Source of the DNA: Progne subis subis | Taxonomy: Eukaryota; Chordata; Aves; Passeriformes; Hirundinidae | Direction: 5' to 3' | Assembly (NCBI GenBank): GCA_022316685.1 | Contig: JAKJHU010000066.1 | Coordinates: 930,001-994,000, forward strand | DNA: 64,000 nt | In this document: positions 24,401 through 39,400 of the stretch, piece by piece | Position numbering within the stretch: the stretch's first letter is position 1 | Layout: each line of letters opens with the position of its first letter | Made by a program: the position numbers and the translations under genes | The notes under the pieces: model-generated | Told to the model about the DNA's origin: nothing | Seen by the model: only the letters and a program-made list of their open reading frames with translations | Database searches by the model: none

Positions 24401-27400
24401 AACAGTTGCAGGGATGGGGAAGACACCTCTGGAGGTTTTTCTATTCCCCTTCTTTGAACTTTCTGAGTTCCTGCCAATCCATTCCTCCAGCTTGTGGAGC
24501 TCTCTCTGAGTGGCAGCGTGTATCAGCCACTACTCCCAGTTTTCTGCTGTACATTTGTGAAATTAGGAATAAAGCTGAGTGAGTTCAGACTCAGACATTA
24601 AATAAAAACCAAACAAATTTACAAAGACTTAACTAAGCAACATGAAAAGTTGAAGAAAATGTTTGAGGAACCAGTTGTCCTTGTATTAAAATAGTAAGCA
24701 ATTAAAATTGAATATTTCAGGAGGGCTCTGACAATGAGGAAGAAGAGGGTGAAGAAGAGGAGGAAGAAAACACCGATTACCTTACAGACTCAAATAAGGA
24801 AAATGAAACCGATGAGGAGAATACAGTATGTGTTGAGCTGGAGATAAGTGAATTGAATTTGCATCTTTGTTTTCTTTACTCAGTGTTTTTTGCCAGTGCT
24901 GCTCATAACATTATCTGGGAAAAGACAGCAAGGAGACTTCCTTACTCTTTCAAATACATTTTATACCTTATTTTCATATTTGCAAACTTTTGTTATTACC
25001 TTTTGAAAATTTTTATGCTGTACTCCGATTAACTACAACATGTTTTCACAAGACTCTGAACTTTTACAGGTAGCTAGACTGGAAAATATTGTGTAAATGA
25101 TGGTTTTGCAGTGCCAGCAATAGTAGCAAACTGATAGGATACAACAAAGTAAACCAATTACACTTCACTAGATCTCAAAACAGAAAAGGAGACAAGCCAA
25201 GGAGTGTGAAATTCCTACAATACAAATTTGGGATTGACAAATTATAACATTTGCAGCTAAAGAGCCCATCTGGTTGAGCCTGACTTGCAGTTACATAGTA
25301 AGGGAATAATGGACATTTTAGAACAGTGTGTTGGGGTGTTGACTTCTGACATTTCTGTTGTCGTGTTGTGCTTTCCAAATAATTGAGGTGTAGCCTTAGT
25401 CTTGAAAATACCATCTAACTTTATGGACTTAATGGAAAATTGAATTTAAATAGGTGAATTTAGAGGATAGAGACTTTTTTTTTTAATTGTTGCCACATCA
25501 TGAATGTGTCCGTGCACCTGCGTGCACACACACACACACACACGTTTGTCAGAATGTCATGAGTGACCATAAATCAGGAAATGTGCCTTTCAAGAAAATA
25601 ATCAAGGCTGAAAACTTCTTTCTTGAACAATTTGGTTCTATAAACCTTTTGATTTTGTATGATATAGAAGCAATAAGGATATTTTTCACTTACTTCTAGA
25701 CTGAATATTCATATTTCTGAAACTAATGTAATGGACAATTTTTTTCCCATTGCAATAGGAAGTAATGATTAAAGGAGGAGGACTGAAGCATGTCCCTTGT
25801 GCAGAGGATGAGGACTTCATTCAGGCCTTGGATAAAATGATGCTGGAAAATCTTCAGGTATAAATAATTATATTCTTAGTTTAATGTACAGCTAACTGTA
25901 GTTGAATTTTTTCTTAAAGTAAGTAAGTGATTAATGCTTAGGTTACCATACTAAAGGACTGAAGATGTTTTTTTTTCCCTTTGTTTTGGCCTCTTCTCTG
26001 CAGCTGACTTGTTTGGCTTTCAGTAAAATAGCTGTTAATTGTATTGTTTGTCCAGTGAATACATGACATACTGACATATATTTTACAGAATTAATAATGA
26101 ATGCAGCAGATACTGTGCAAAACTTCTGACTTTATCTTAGGTTTTAATAGGTTTAAAATGCAGATACATTTAAATTTACATAAGCTTTTAGTACTTTGTT
26201 TTCTTAGTCACATCTGGTAAATATTTCAGTATTGAGTATATCAAGCCCTGTATAATAAATATATTAATGAGATGTGCAAAAAACATCTTGATTTAAGAGT
26301 GTACATACCACAATGTCTCATCAGGTCTCGAGATCTCTTCCCCTAAGAGATTGCCATATAATGTTGTTTTTCTTCACAAGCGAAGAAAACAAAAGGAAAA
26401 TATAGTAAGCCTAATAAATGTATTTATATATTACTTCATTTGCCTGGAAGGTTAAACCTTTTCTCAGTTGTGAAACTCCAAATGTTGCCAGCCTGACTTG
26501 AGTGTGTCATTGTAGCATTCACTTTTTTTCCATAGCAACGGAGTGGTGAATCTGTGAAAGTGCATCAGCTGGATGTTGCTATTCCTCTGCATCTCAAAAG
26601 TCAGCTGAAGAAGGGCCCTCCACTCGGAGGTGGGGAAGGAGAGTCAGAGTCTGGGGACACGATGCCATTTGTCATGTTGACACGAAAAGGCAACAAACAG
26701 CAGGTAAGCTATAGGTACTGCTTAAATAAATCAAGGCCTTTCACTTAAAAAAAAAAGAAGTAATGTAGAAATCTTTATTTCTTTAATTCTCAAAATCAGA
26801 GATTGACAACTTCATTATGGAAAATACCATATATCATTTCTTTGAATCAATGGTTGTTAATAGAAATAATGTAGAAAAATTCTATTGTTAGATAATACTA
26901 TTAACAATTTACATTTGGTGATTCTACCAGGAGTTCAGTGGCATGTCCTGCATGTATTGTAGGCAGTTGTGGAAGGTGAAGAGATGTGGTTGTTGAAATG
27001 CCACTGAACAGTGAAAGGAGTAGAAAGAAAAAGGAATATTCCAGAATATTTAAGATTCTACAGCTTTTCCTGAAAACGCTTTCAGCTTCAAGTCAAGATA
27101 CATGCTCATTGCTAAACTCCATTTCCTAAGTAACTGCCACCTGGTTGAATTTATTCAACTTAAAAAGAAAAAAAGTCATTATCCCTGAAGGCACTGTTAG
27201 GGGACTATTCCAGAATGCATGGAGTGAATCTCTTGGAGAAACTTAAATGGAAATCAGGTTGATAAAACAAACTAACTCCTTGCTTCATACAGCTAAGCTG
27301 TATGTTAGTCTTGGCTCTTTTCTCCAGTGTATGTTTGAATTTTCCTAGCTCAGCAAATGCACAGTACACAAATCTCTACCTAACACATTCCACATGTATT

Positions 27401-30400
27401 TCTTGTCATGATTTAGGGTTTTTAAAGAAACCTTTTCATTTTGGTCGTATAATTGGATGATGAAAATAAATTACTCTGAATGTATATGGAAAGCATACCC
27501 AAGGAATTGCTTCATACCATGTATCTGAGCCTTTAAAGTCTTTAGATCCATGTAATTACTTCATTTTTACATTTGTTGCCTAAACTGTGACAGTAGTGTA
27601 GCTGTTGGGGTGTATAAACCTGAAGTAGGCTTCTTCTCTTCCTTCATATGAAACACATTTCAAAAATCCATGTAGGAAGTAGTTATTCTGTTTTCCTGGA
27701 ACTTGAATGTGGTATACAAAGTTGTACAAAAGGTCTGAGTGGGAGATTTTTAACTGTGGTCGTTGGTCTGAGAAGAGGTTTAAGAGAACTCCATTTTTTT
27801 AAAAATGTTGTTTAGCTTTTTCAGAATAATTTACTAGGAGTATCTGTAGTTACAAGGAATTTTGGGATCTTCATATTCCATGTAAAGGGGAAAATATTGC
27901 AGAAATGTGACTTAGAAAGAAAGCAGAACTTGTTCAGGAGTTTTCCCTGCTCCTCCCCCAGTATTTGGTTTTGGGAGTAGGCTCTTCCTGCCAAAACTCC
28001 TCTCAGTGTTTCTAGAAATGTAGAAAACAGTTGCTTTATAGACTACTTCACCTTTTGAATTAATGAAAGACTTCTTTGTCCATAGTTCTATATTCAGAAA
28101 AAAATGTGTTTTAGTACAGAGTTTTAATAGAAAAATAAGCAGCAAAGAAGAGGTGGGTTTGAAAAGAAAATAATTATTCCTTCTTACGGTGCTTTATTTT
28201 AAATCTGCATGAGCAGAATGTGCAATGAGTTTTGAAGTGAGGGATGCATAGTTCACTGTTAAGTTATAGCTGTAAACTTGCAGCTTTTAAAAACAGTCAG
28301 AAGGATTTTGTAGCAACCTGGGAGGCTGTAACTTCATCTGCACAGTCACCAGTGATAAATGACATCAACCTACTTGTTTGCTCTGCTAGTAATGATTTCA
28401 GTCTCTGTGTTCTTTGTCAGTGGTGCTCCTGAAACAGGAAATGTTATAAAAATGGATTGTGCTCTGCTTCCTTCCTGAGGGTAACATTTGGTAGTGGAGC
28501 TCCAGTTGCTAAATACTCAGTTACACCTAGTCAGTGTCCACCCAGATTTTAGTGCTGCATTAACAAGTAGATTCTGAAATAGTAAAAGAGCAACTGACTG
28601 GTATTTACCAGCTGGGTGTATCCAAATTAATGGTGGTTGCAGGCTGATTGTGATAAGGACACCATATTTTATCCTCAAAACTTAGAAAACTAGTAGCAGT
28701 AGAACCTAACATGGTTATTTGAAATTAAGATGATGGCATTGTGATTTATCCATAATCCTTGAAAGAAAGGGGAAATAATGTTGGCACCACAAGGGATCAG
28801 AGCTGAGCTGTATCTAATACCATTTGGTGTTTCTGAATAAAGAAGTTTCATGTGAGGAAGGTATGAACTAAGGACAGTAAAAAGAAAGTCAAGAAATTTG
28901 GTTACTACCTAAGACAAAAGATTTCCTTCCCTTTGAAAGATTTTTAACAAGGCTCCATAAAAGGATGATAATATCCATGGAATGGTCAAATCTCTCCCTG
29001 AATGTGAAATGTTTTCTCTCATTTATATCTTCATGTCATTATCTCGTGGCATTTTTATAAAATGTGTAGTCTAGTCTTCTGAATAATGATTTTTGATCTT
29101 CCTTCAGTTTGACTTCTTTAAAGAGAAATCCTCTGTCCTGCCCCCATCTCAGAGATTTGATAAGAGCTTTTTGATGCACCTCTTCAGTATTTGCAAATCG
29201 GAAATGTTTCAGTTGCTCAGTAATCATCATATCCTGTAGTAATTGTCATCAGTGACTTGATTTCAGGTGGCAGCTGATTGCCTTGAGACAGTGACTCAGT
29301 GGTGTTTTGTTAATTGCCAGGCTGTTGTTTCTCTGTATCTATTTCTTTCATTTATACCCTTCTACAGTTCAGTTTTCTTTTTCTACTTTAAGCATCCCAT
29401 CTGGAAACACCAATCCCATTTACCTGATAATCCACAGAACAGAGAAAATATAAAGGACATAATAATTAAAATGGATGAGGAGCTTAATGGTGAAGCTGAG
29501 GAATGATTTTTATCATGAAATGCTGCTAATGGATTAGTTATTTGTGTAGTTTACATAAAGTTCATTTGATGATATCTGGGAACCTGCACAGCCTGCTCAG
29601 CAATAAGTAACCAGAGCTTACTTTGCTCTTGGAATTTCTGTAATTTCTATTCTTCCCTGCACACCTTAATAACAAGCTCATATTTATATTCAATATAATG
29701 TGCTGTTACCCTTGCCCCCACCCCCAAAAAATCTCATCTATATGCATCTTTAGTTGGTAGGGTTTAGGGATTTACTGTACCCAAGTTTTTCTCGGGTCTT
29801 TGCAAGAGTCTGTCTTTGTTTCAAGCACGGTTTATTTCCAGGTGCTCCATCTGAGTCTTCTCACACTCATCCCTCTGCTGCTAGTGGGGCATTTCTCTCT
29901 GAGCTGCATCGAGACTGTTCTGTGATTATTGCATTAAATACTAACTGCAGGTGGTGAGGATTTTGCTTTTACTCAAAACCTTCTCAGCAGAGGTTTTGAT
30001 AATTTATCTTTCTCTGCAGCTTTTGACAGTGTAACAGGAAAGAACACTTAGGAATTTACTTCTCCTTCTTTGGAAATAGATCTCCCATGATGAGTAATAA
30101 GGAGCAGGATTCAGAGTAGTTCATGGAATATTGAGAGTGATTATCCTTAAATGCATTACTCTTTTTATGGCACAGAAATACTTATTTCTAAAGGACATGG
30201 AGTTGAAGGAGGAAGTGAGATTTTTCTAAATGTTTGCAAACTTTAGCATTAAGGATTTTCTGAGAACTGGTGTTTCAGTTGTGCATAAAATTAAAATTTA
30301 TTTCTCTATTCTGGAACAATTGTAAAAAAAAAAAAAAATAGATACGTAGAAGTAACAAATTGGATTTTCTCAGTCTGGGGAAAAGAAAATCACCTTCCTG

Positions 30401-33400
30401 AAAATACCAGCTGGATTTCCAGAGAGAGGGTACTTCTGTAGGGGTGCCCAAGCTTACCTGGTGTAAGCTTAAATCAGAGTGTGTGAGGCACATTTGGGCA
30501 TGGGGGAGGAGGAAAAGATCAATCTGACACCGTGGTTGTTTCTAGACTAAGAAGCAGCACTGGGGAGCCAGAATTCTTAAAAAAAAAAGTACTGGGATTT
30601 CCAGGGAATGTCTGAAAAGCTTGAAATGTTTTTCCTCGTTATCACAAGGGATAGTAGTAGAAATTCTGCTCAGGGGGCTTCATCTCTTTGGAAGGAAGAG
30701 ACCTGAAGAGGGAGATGCAGCTTTTTGAGCCAACTCTGGTGCTTTTATCTGAAGACCCTGTGGGCAAATCACCTGGTGTGAAAATCAGAGATAAAGTGTA
30801 TGGCTGTGCCTTCCTAGGGCAAGACAGTTTTGTTCACGTGAATACTGTGTGTAATAGGTTTTGGACTCAGCTTTTTTGTGTGTTGTGTGTCTTTAGCAGG
30901 TCTTGAATTTTCTCCTGCTGCTTTATGTGAAACAGAGGTTTGAAACAAACCAACAAAACACTTCACAGTAGGAACTTCGGTAGAAAGTACATCATTGAAA
31001 TAACCTAGAAATCACCATAGCATTTCTGTGTTTTGGATTGTTTTGTACTGTTTGGGGTTTTTTCCCTGATGGGCACTTAAGAACTTATTTTCATTTGCAG
31101 TTTAAGATCCTAAACGTACCGATGTCCTCCCAACTTGCTGCAAACCATTGGAACCAGCAGCAAGCAGAACAGGAGGAGAGAATGAGGATGAAAAAGCTCA
31201 CATTGGATATCAATGAACGGCAGGAACAAGAGGATTATCAGGGTAAGAAAATCACCAAGTATTTTGTTTTTATATTCTGGGGAGCCTTTGTGGATCTGCG
31301 GAAAGCATTATTTGTGATGATTAGCAGCTGAAGTTCTAAATAGTGATTTGCAGTACTTATGGGCAACCTGTATTTTGGGTTTAGTCATTCATTGTTTCCT
31401 CCCTGGTCTTTATACTTGAAGAAGTTGTTGTAGCTGTTCCATGAAAAGGAGTTTTCAAGTGGGTCTCAAATTTCAACATTTCCATTTATTTTGGGAAAGG
31501 GGAAGAACTGAGATTGTTCTTTAGAATTAAGGTAATACAAAATGAATGTGATGTGTACTGCAAACCTGTTGAGTTGGATACAAGATGAATTCTTTGCAGT
31601 TTAAACTCTGCTTTTAAGCTATTAATAGGTGTTTCAGATATTAATAATATTTAGACTCCTTAGTCTTGCTGAGACTTGAAAGTCCTGAGGTAACCTTCAC
31701 CTAAGAATTACAATATGAAGCTGAGGTAACATTTTGTATAAGTTCTAGCAGTCCTCAAATCTGGAGCATAAGCATATATTAACAAAATGAGGGTTTTGTA
31801 TAGATTACATGATTAATTTGTTTTTTGAATCATGTGAGTCAGGCATTTCGGAGCCTGGTCAGATGGAAGCAAACCGTGAATACAGCAGATTATACAGTCC
31901 CCAAACAGGTGCACCTGATATGTTTAGTTGTTGGGTGGTTTGTTTTGGATTGTGGGGTTTTTCAGATTCAACTTCCCTTGACTTACTCAGATATTAAACA
32001 AAGCCAGACCAATAAAACTGACGTCTTATGTTTCCATTTAACATCTTGAAAGTTTTTGTTCTGCCTTTTTTTTGTAAAGATGTTGTAGTCTGGTGGTAAT
32101 CACAATGTAAGTAGTTAATTAGCAGGAAATCTCATTTAAGGTATTTAGTGAAAGGTCATTGTTCATCAAGAAGTGGGAAATTAAAGCCGTTCTAATTGGG
32201 AATAAGATATGGAATCCAGTGCTTCTTGCAGAACTTCGCTAGTACCAGAACTAAACTTGTCATTGTAAAAAGGAATATCTTCAAAGTGAGTGTCTGCAGA
32301 GCTCTGAAGAGGTAACACAACATATTCTTAATGTTCAACTTGGTAATTAGCTCAGAAACTTGGAGACACTCTGCTCTTAAAAAGCCATTTGTGAAAAAGG
32401 AAGAGAGAGACTCTAGAATTAGACATTTTAGTGCTTTTCTCAGACGTTTTGCAGGTTTTTCCTCATTAGATACTTCCAATATTTCTTCTGGTCAAGGCAT
32501 TTGGGTTTTTTTACCCTGTTTTGTTGATACCTAAAATGAACATGTTTAATCTAGGATTTTATTGTGAGCAGTTGTGCTTTTTATCAAAAAAAGGATCAGA
32601 CTGATTTATTTCTGTTGGGCAAAATCAGACAACTGATACTAATTGATAACTGGAAATAGGCTTTTTTTTTATTTTCTCATAGATTTATATTTAGTTGCTT
32701 TATATAAAACAATACAGGAAGGAAGTCAACACAGAAAGGCTTTTTCATAATTGACATCCCTTTTTAAAACAGTAGTTGATGCAGCTTACTAACCTGGGTA
32801 ATATACAGAGTAAAACCAAACTATGAAGAACCTTTTAATCAGGCTAAATTAAACAGGCCAAATTGCATTCACCTTTGGAACAATTTTTTATTTAGATTTT
32901 TGTGCAGTTGAAGAGTCATCCTGTCTGTGACAAGTTGGTACCTACCCATTGAATGAAAGTGTTGGGTTTAAATCTGTTTCAAGCTTTGAAGTTACGAGGG
33001 AGGAAGAATTCTCAATTTCTTGAAGAATGCCTCAGGGTTGTCCCAGCGTTTGCACACGTACTTGTTGTTCTTTTCATCTGCACAGGGTAGCTAATAGATG
33101 GAAATTCACCATGTGTACTTCAAAGTAGTATCAGATAATGATTTAATGTTTCAGCAAAGCTTATTATATTACAAACATTTTTTAATTTAAAGAACTGTTA
33201 GGAACTTGGGTGGTTCTCTAGTTTAGACTGTACTTCTCTGTGCAGATTATTTTTTTCTTTCCTAAAAACCAAGAAGGTTTGGTGATGTGGCTTAAGTCTA
33301 GAAAACACACAGTGCTCCCCTGCCATCTCTGCCTTCTGTCACCTTCTCCAGTTCTGAACTTCCCAGTCCTGTATTTCCTTTCATCTGCTGTGGAAGACAG

Positions 33401-36400
33401 AAGAGGCAGATGTGCACTTGTTCATTCACTGCTCACGCCTGGCTGGCAGGGCACCCTAACCTGGTTTTCCTGCTGACTCTCCTCACTGCCTGCCCCCAGA
33501 GCTCTCCTGGCACACGGGCTTGTTGGGAATGCTGATGTTTCATGATGTTTGCAAACGTGGACCGTCAGTGTGTTCAGTGGCTGCCTTTGCCAGGTGCTGA
33601 ATTCAGTGTACACAACATGAATACAAGCCTCACTGACTGCTCACACAGATGCTGAATATTAAATCAGTCGCAGTTCCCCAGTTTCTCCAAGACTGGGTGG
33701 ATAACTTCACTGAATGTTTCACCTGCACTCAGTAAATGGTGAGGGAACCTCATTGGAGTCTCCAGTTTGGCCCCACTGAGAGCAGTGTGTGTGCAGCAGG
33801 TGATGGGTGTGTGTCTCCAATGAGATTACCAGAGATTAGAGAACCAGACAGAGCAGACTTTCAAACATAATCTGTTTAACAGCTTATTCCACTTTTCCCC
33901 TTCATTTATCCCATCTGTCTGTTTGCTGAGTAATGTCCACCCTGCTCAGGTGGACTGTAGGAATACTTTCCATTAGATGTATTAACAGATTAGCAAGGGT
34001 TACGTCCTATGATGTATCTGTAATTATATTGGCTACTTAATAAGCATTAATTTAGCCTGGTAAAGAAACATTTTGTTTTAATCCTTAAAAAATGAAATTA
34101 AGTTTTAGAAATAAAGTTTTACCAAATGTCAAAATACAGTGCTGTCCTAGTTTAAATTGCCAAAAAGTTAGTTATGCAGGGCTAAACTGGATAGTGTGGG
34201 CTGCTTTCTGCTCCCAGATTATTCCCAGTGATGATAAAGTGAAAAACTCCATCCATGGGACAGCTGGTGCAATGTAGGTCAGCTGAGTCACCTTCTTCAG
34301 GTGCCTGTCTTCCCTGGAAAAGGATCCAGTTATGCCAAGCTTAGACTTAAATGCCTGACTGCAAAGCCTAATTTTAGGACAGGTTTCTAGCTGAGCCTTT
34401 TAATTGGCAGCAGCATTGTCCAGTTGTTACTATTCCAGGGACGTTGAATGTTGAGGCCACTCCTGCTGCTATGAGTCTTTGTTCCTGATCATTGATGGAG
34501 AAAGTGGTGACTGATGTGTTTAGAAAGAAAAGGTTGCAGCCTTTCCTTGAGCATCTGTGATGAAAACCATTGCTGGCAGTTCCTTCTGCAGGAACATCTG
34601 GAAATGCAGGTTCATGTTGTGAGGTAGCTTGGGTTTATCAAAGCTGTGGATGAAATTTGTAACTTCTAACTTTTGTGGAACAACCTGAGTGTTAACTCTA
34701 CAGTGTAAGCGTAAATGGCAGTGAAATGTGCATATGTAAATTCCTATGTAAAATGATGCATAGAAAATGTATTTAACTTGCTTCTATTTACTTTTCTTCT
34801 GCCTGAAATCCAGAAATGTTGCAGTCTCTGGCGCAGCGTCCAGCTCCAGCAAATACTAATCGTGAGCGGCGGCCTCGGTACCAGCATCCGAAGGGAGCAC
34901 CTAATGCAGATCTAATCTTTAAAACCGGTGGGAGGTAGGACAATCTTCCTTTAAATGTGGTCATTCTGGTTCTAGGCAAGTAATTACCTTCATAATTGAA
35001 ACAGATAATGATCTCTGTAGTGAGTGCTTGGGCAGTCCATTCTAACGCATTCTCTTAAAATGCCGAGCTGTGTTTTGTGTTCTAACAGTGTCTGTACCTC
35101 GGTGACAGTTTGGAAGCCAAAAGATTATTTTTCAGTTGTGAAATGGCTGCTAGAATCTGAGCCTCTTTTTGTAGGGGAAAAGATGCAAGTCTGCTTTCTC
35201 CATGAGAGAGGGAGAGGATATTGTTTTTTAGTATCTGTAGAAATTCTCACTGTGCTCTTTCTTTGAGGTGAATTTTACAGCTATTCCTCTGTATTTGGTG
35301 CCCTGAATGGAAAGTAAATATGGTAAAGATGGGGAAGATGGAGAAGACCTTTTAATCTGTGGTGTGCAAGAGCGTACTAAACCCAGCATTAACATGAAAA
35401 GAGTCATTCCCGATAACTTAATTGTTGTGAGGCTTTAGTACGTGTCTTTTCTCACTCAGAGTAAGCTGGCAAATAAACCATTATATTAGCCCTGCAGCAC
35501 ACATTTGAGTAGACAGAGTTTAGGGTGAAATGCAGACTTACTTTCATGTTTCCCTTTGCAAGTTAATTTTGAAGGTGGATTGATGGGAGCAGCAACTGAG
35601 AAGGGACAGTTTATCTCCTAATGGGTCTGTCTTTGTAAACTGCAAATATTTCTGTGTTACAGTAGCATTTCCACCTTCTTCATGGTACATATTTATGATG
35701 ATTTGATAATGTTCTGATGATCACTCACCCCACTGAGACCTCATACAGACACTGCTTGTACAAAAAAAAAAAAAATTAAAAGATTACAGTTTAAAATAAA
35801 CGTTTTTTAAAAATGAACCAGATGTAACTCAATAAAATAAGCAGTGCTTTCCATTCAGCTTTTTCATTTCACTGTGACCTAATGCCATTTTAGGAACACA
35901 GAGTGTTCAGGTACACTGAATTGCCACAATACTTGCAGGTGTTTCATTAACAGCTGCAGTTTTCTGTTCTTTCAGGCACAAGCTGCATGCTGCAGTTATC
36001 TTTAAATACAACAGCCAGACCAGTAGATGTGATATCTTTAGATTTCTTTTATTTTTTTTTTTAGAAAACTTTTTATATTCTGATGTTGTAGGGAAAATAC
36101 AATTTATGTCTTCACTGTGAAGTAGGTCAGACGTTATCCAGCAAACAGTCTGAGTAGTGTTTGCTTATTCAAGTGCCATGCACTTGCAGTTCAGATGTAG
36201 TTTTGTTTTATGGAGTTGACTCTCTGTTCCTTGTAAGCCACAAGCTCCTTGGAACAGAGAGCAGGAAGTTTGTTTGAGCAGGTATGTTGTATTTGGTGTG
36301 TACTGCAGTGCTCTGCCTGGCAGTCATGCATCGGTTGAGCCATCTCAGCCTGCAGTAATGGACTGGTACTTTTCCTAACTCCATTTATTTATTAGAGACT

Positions 36401-39400
36401 GTGAGTCCACCAATGCTTCCCACTGGCACAGATTGTCTGTAGCCTACATTCCTAGAGCCTCTGATTTGTAGGATATATTGAAAATTGTCTTTGACTTTCA
36501 AGGTTGCACTGCAGTCTCTGCCCAGACTCCCCTCATGCTTTGTTAAAAAGTTACCCAGTGGATTCTCAGGATTCTGGAGGATCTCGCTGAGCAGATAGGA
36601 ACTGAGCTGTTCATTTTAATATTGGTGTAGAGGAGGTTTCACATTCCTACCTGGTAAAACCAGTGGTGTAACACAGATGTTATCACTTCCATAAGGACAC
36701 TGTGTGTGTTGTTGCTGCTTCTTTGTACATGAACACAACTGAAATGTTATTTTCTTGCAAAATAACTCAAACTTACTGGAAGTAATAGTTTGCTACTTTC
36801 TTTAAGGTATACAACTTTATTTTAAAATTCTTGAGGTTAGGGATAATCTAAGCAAATAAATCTGTCTGATTCTACTGTAATGTACAATGTGACAGGTTCT
36901 GATAGCTGAGGTAGGAATGAGGCCTTTCTTGCATTTCAGGGAGTGTTGAGAGCAAAGAAATAGATTTGTTGTTTTTACCTTTGCTTTTGTGTTAGCAAAC
37001 ATGTCCTAAGCACTGTGTTTCAAACACCTTTTGGAAGTTAAATCCAAATCTACCTATTGTAAGTTCATTTCAGAAGTTAATGAAGGTAGCATTGGGTTCT
37101 TCCAATATGTTTTTGGCCTTGAACAACTGGATCTCACTAAGCAATTAGCCCTCTATATGCTATTCAAAAAGGAAAAAATCTTCTGCATTTTTTATTTCTC
37201 CTCTGTTAATGTCCTTGTTCTGTACTAAAGTAAATGCAGTAAGATTTACAAGCTTTGTCAGATTTCTTATTATTAGTATGTGCAAAATGCTGGATCAAAA
37301 ATTGGAGTTTATTCCTGTTTGTTTGGAATTGCCTGCTTGTATTGCCTCAGGTTTTGAGACCTGCTGATCCTGGAAGGAGGAGATTCTTTCTGGGACTTGT
37401 ATGTTTAAGGCTCACTGGCCTTAAAGATAATTCACTGTGACTCCATTTAATGCAGGGTTCCTTGATTTGCTTCAGCAGAACTGGGAAGAAAACAATTTTC
37501 TCTCTTGCCTCCAGTTCTGTAGCATTTGTACATTAAGAGAAGCCTTTGGCTCTCAGGCCATTAAACTACTATCTTCAGGAAACAAAAAATTTACTAAAGT
37601 AAATTTTTTTTGGTGATGGGATTATCATAAAAATAGACTTTTACCATTATGAGCAGCTTCTTAAAATATAAAGCAGTTTTCTTTTGTTTATGAGGATTGA
37701 GATCCATTAAATGGCTTGGTTTTAAAAGTGAAATAAAAATAACCATGTTATATAAAATAATTTTAAAAACATTGATTACCAAGAAAGTCAATTTTTTCCC
37801 TGCCATTCTTCTGTTGCAAAGCAGGGCCTTACTAAGGATATTATCTTGTTAAATCTCTCCTTATTAAAAGAAGTAGCCTCAAAATTTGTTGCTGTTTTGA
37901 AAGTATAGTATAGGGCTACCTGTGTCCAGAGTTCCCCTAGGGATGCAGGTATAGGCTGGCAAACCAAATCATATTCAAGTTAAATGGTGATCTCAGGTCT
38001 CCTGTTTACATCTGACTCTTATTTCTCTTTAACCCATTTAATGAAGGAAAATGAAGCATAACTGTAATAACAGGATGCTGGGATTTTATTATTAAATTAT
38101 TATTAAATATTAAATATTCTCATCAGAAAGAATATTGCATTAATGCAAAAAAAAAATAAAAATCAGAGTTTGGATAATAAGGAGAAATGTGAATTTAACA
38201 TAATTTCCTGTTTCGGTACTGGACCAACACAATTCATACATCATCTGTCATGAAGTTGATGCATTGACATTAATGCTTTATGAACTCACTTCTTACTGAG
38301 ATGAGCCTTTCAAACACAGCTAAGGAATTCCAAACCCCTTTCAGCTGTTTTATGGGAGGGGGGCTCCAAATCCTGCAGCTGCTGCTGGTGGAGTGCACTG
38401 GAGCTGAACAAAAAAGAACAGAAAAGCCTCAGGTGTTTGCCTTGGCAGGATGGTGCTGGTTGAGCTCTGCAAGCTGGCTGTGAGTCTAACCCAGACAGCA
38501 AAGTTGGAGAGACACCTGATCACAGTTCAGTTTAGAGAGAATGGAAGTCAAAATTGTATTTATATGCCGTGCTCTGTTAGAAAGACTCCTGTGTTTGAAA
38601 AGGTTCCTTTAATATAGATAATAACTACCTACCAAAAACCCCTGCAGCTCTGTGGCCCTCTGGGAACCAGCCACCAATCCCCAAAACACGTCCCTGCTCC
38701 CAACCTACTACACTGACTTGGATTTCACTTTGTCAGAGCTTTTTTTTTTTTTTTTTTTTTTTTTGATGGATAGATGAGAATGTAAAATAACTTGCAGAAG
38801 TTAAGGTTCTCTTACTTAGGTGAGAGAAGCTTACCAGCTTTTGTGGTTTATTTGAATTTTGATGTTCGCGGTATGGAATGTGATAAGTCAGATGTGATAG
38901 ATTTTTATGGGCACCCTGGTGTTTTCTGTTGCTTGTTTGTGGTTTTGGGTGATTAGGGGAGAGAGAGAACAAAGAGCATGAGAGCTGAGATTAGTTGAGA
39001 AAAGCAAAGCAGGGAGTGAACCGGGAGAGGAGTTGTTTGGAGCTGGAAGTTTGTGAGGAGACTGAAGAAATGCAGTAGTGCAGAAATGCAGGGTGCTGTG
39101 GATTGGAGGACATGAGGGGATTAGGGCTAAGTGTGAAATCCAACTTCAGAGGTCTCACATGTCAAGAAATAAGAGATTTTTGTGATCTTGTGATGTCAGC
39201 AACATGCAAAAAGGAGTTGATTATTGATATTCTCCCGGGCTCTTCTCAGTTAAGCTGTAAAGTTGTTTTGCTGACTGAGCTCTCCCAGCTTCACCTGTGC
39301 CAGGGCTTTGTGATTACTTCATGGCCTATGGTGTGATGTTTGTGTGTTTTCATGGCCTCCAGTTTCCTGCTCCAGCCATGGTTTGTTGCAGAGGTTCTGT

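Larger units (their letters stand above)
21495..26535 (+). other. UPF2: UPF2 introns between window exons 12 and 16
   Basis: The introns are 21495-23546, 23687-24720, 24826-25758 and 25858-26535. They hold a T run at about 22187-22200, a CR1 fragment at about 24447-24572 and a CA microsatellite at 25525-25543. The rest is unremarkable. Confidence 0.75.

Noticed and set aside
35690..35725. C/D box snoRNA in the last UPF2 intron
   Set aside because: TGATGA-like and CTGA words occur, but they are too close together and no terminal stem is present.
38740..38764. Poly(T) run as proof of a processed pseudogene
   Set aside because: No recognisable coding or SINE body adjoins it on either side.
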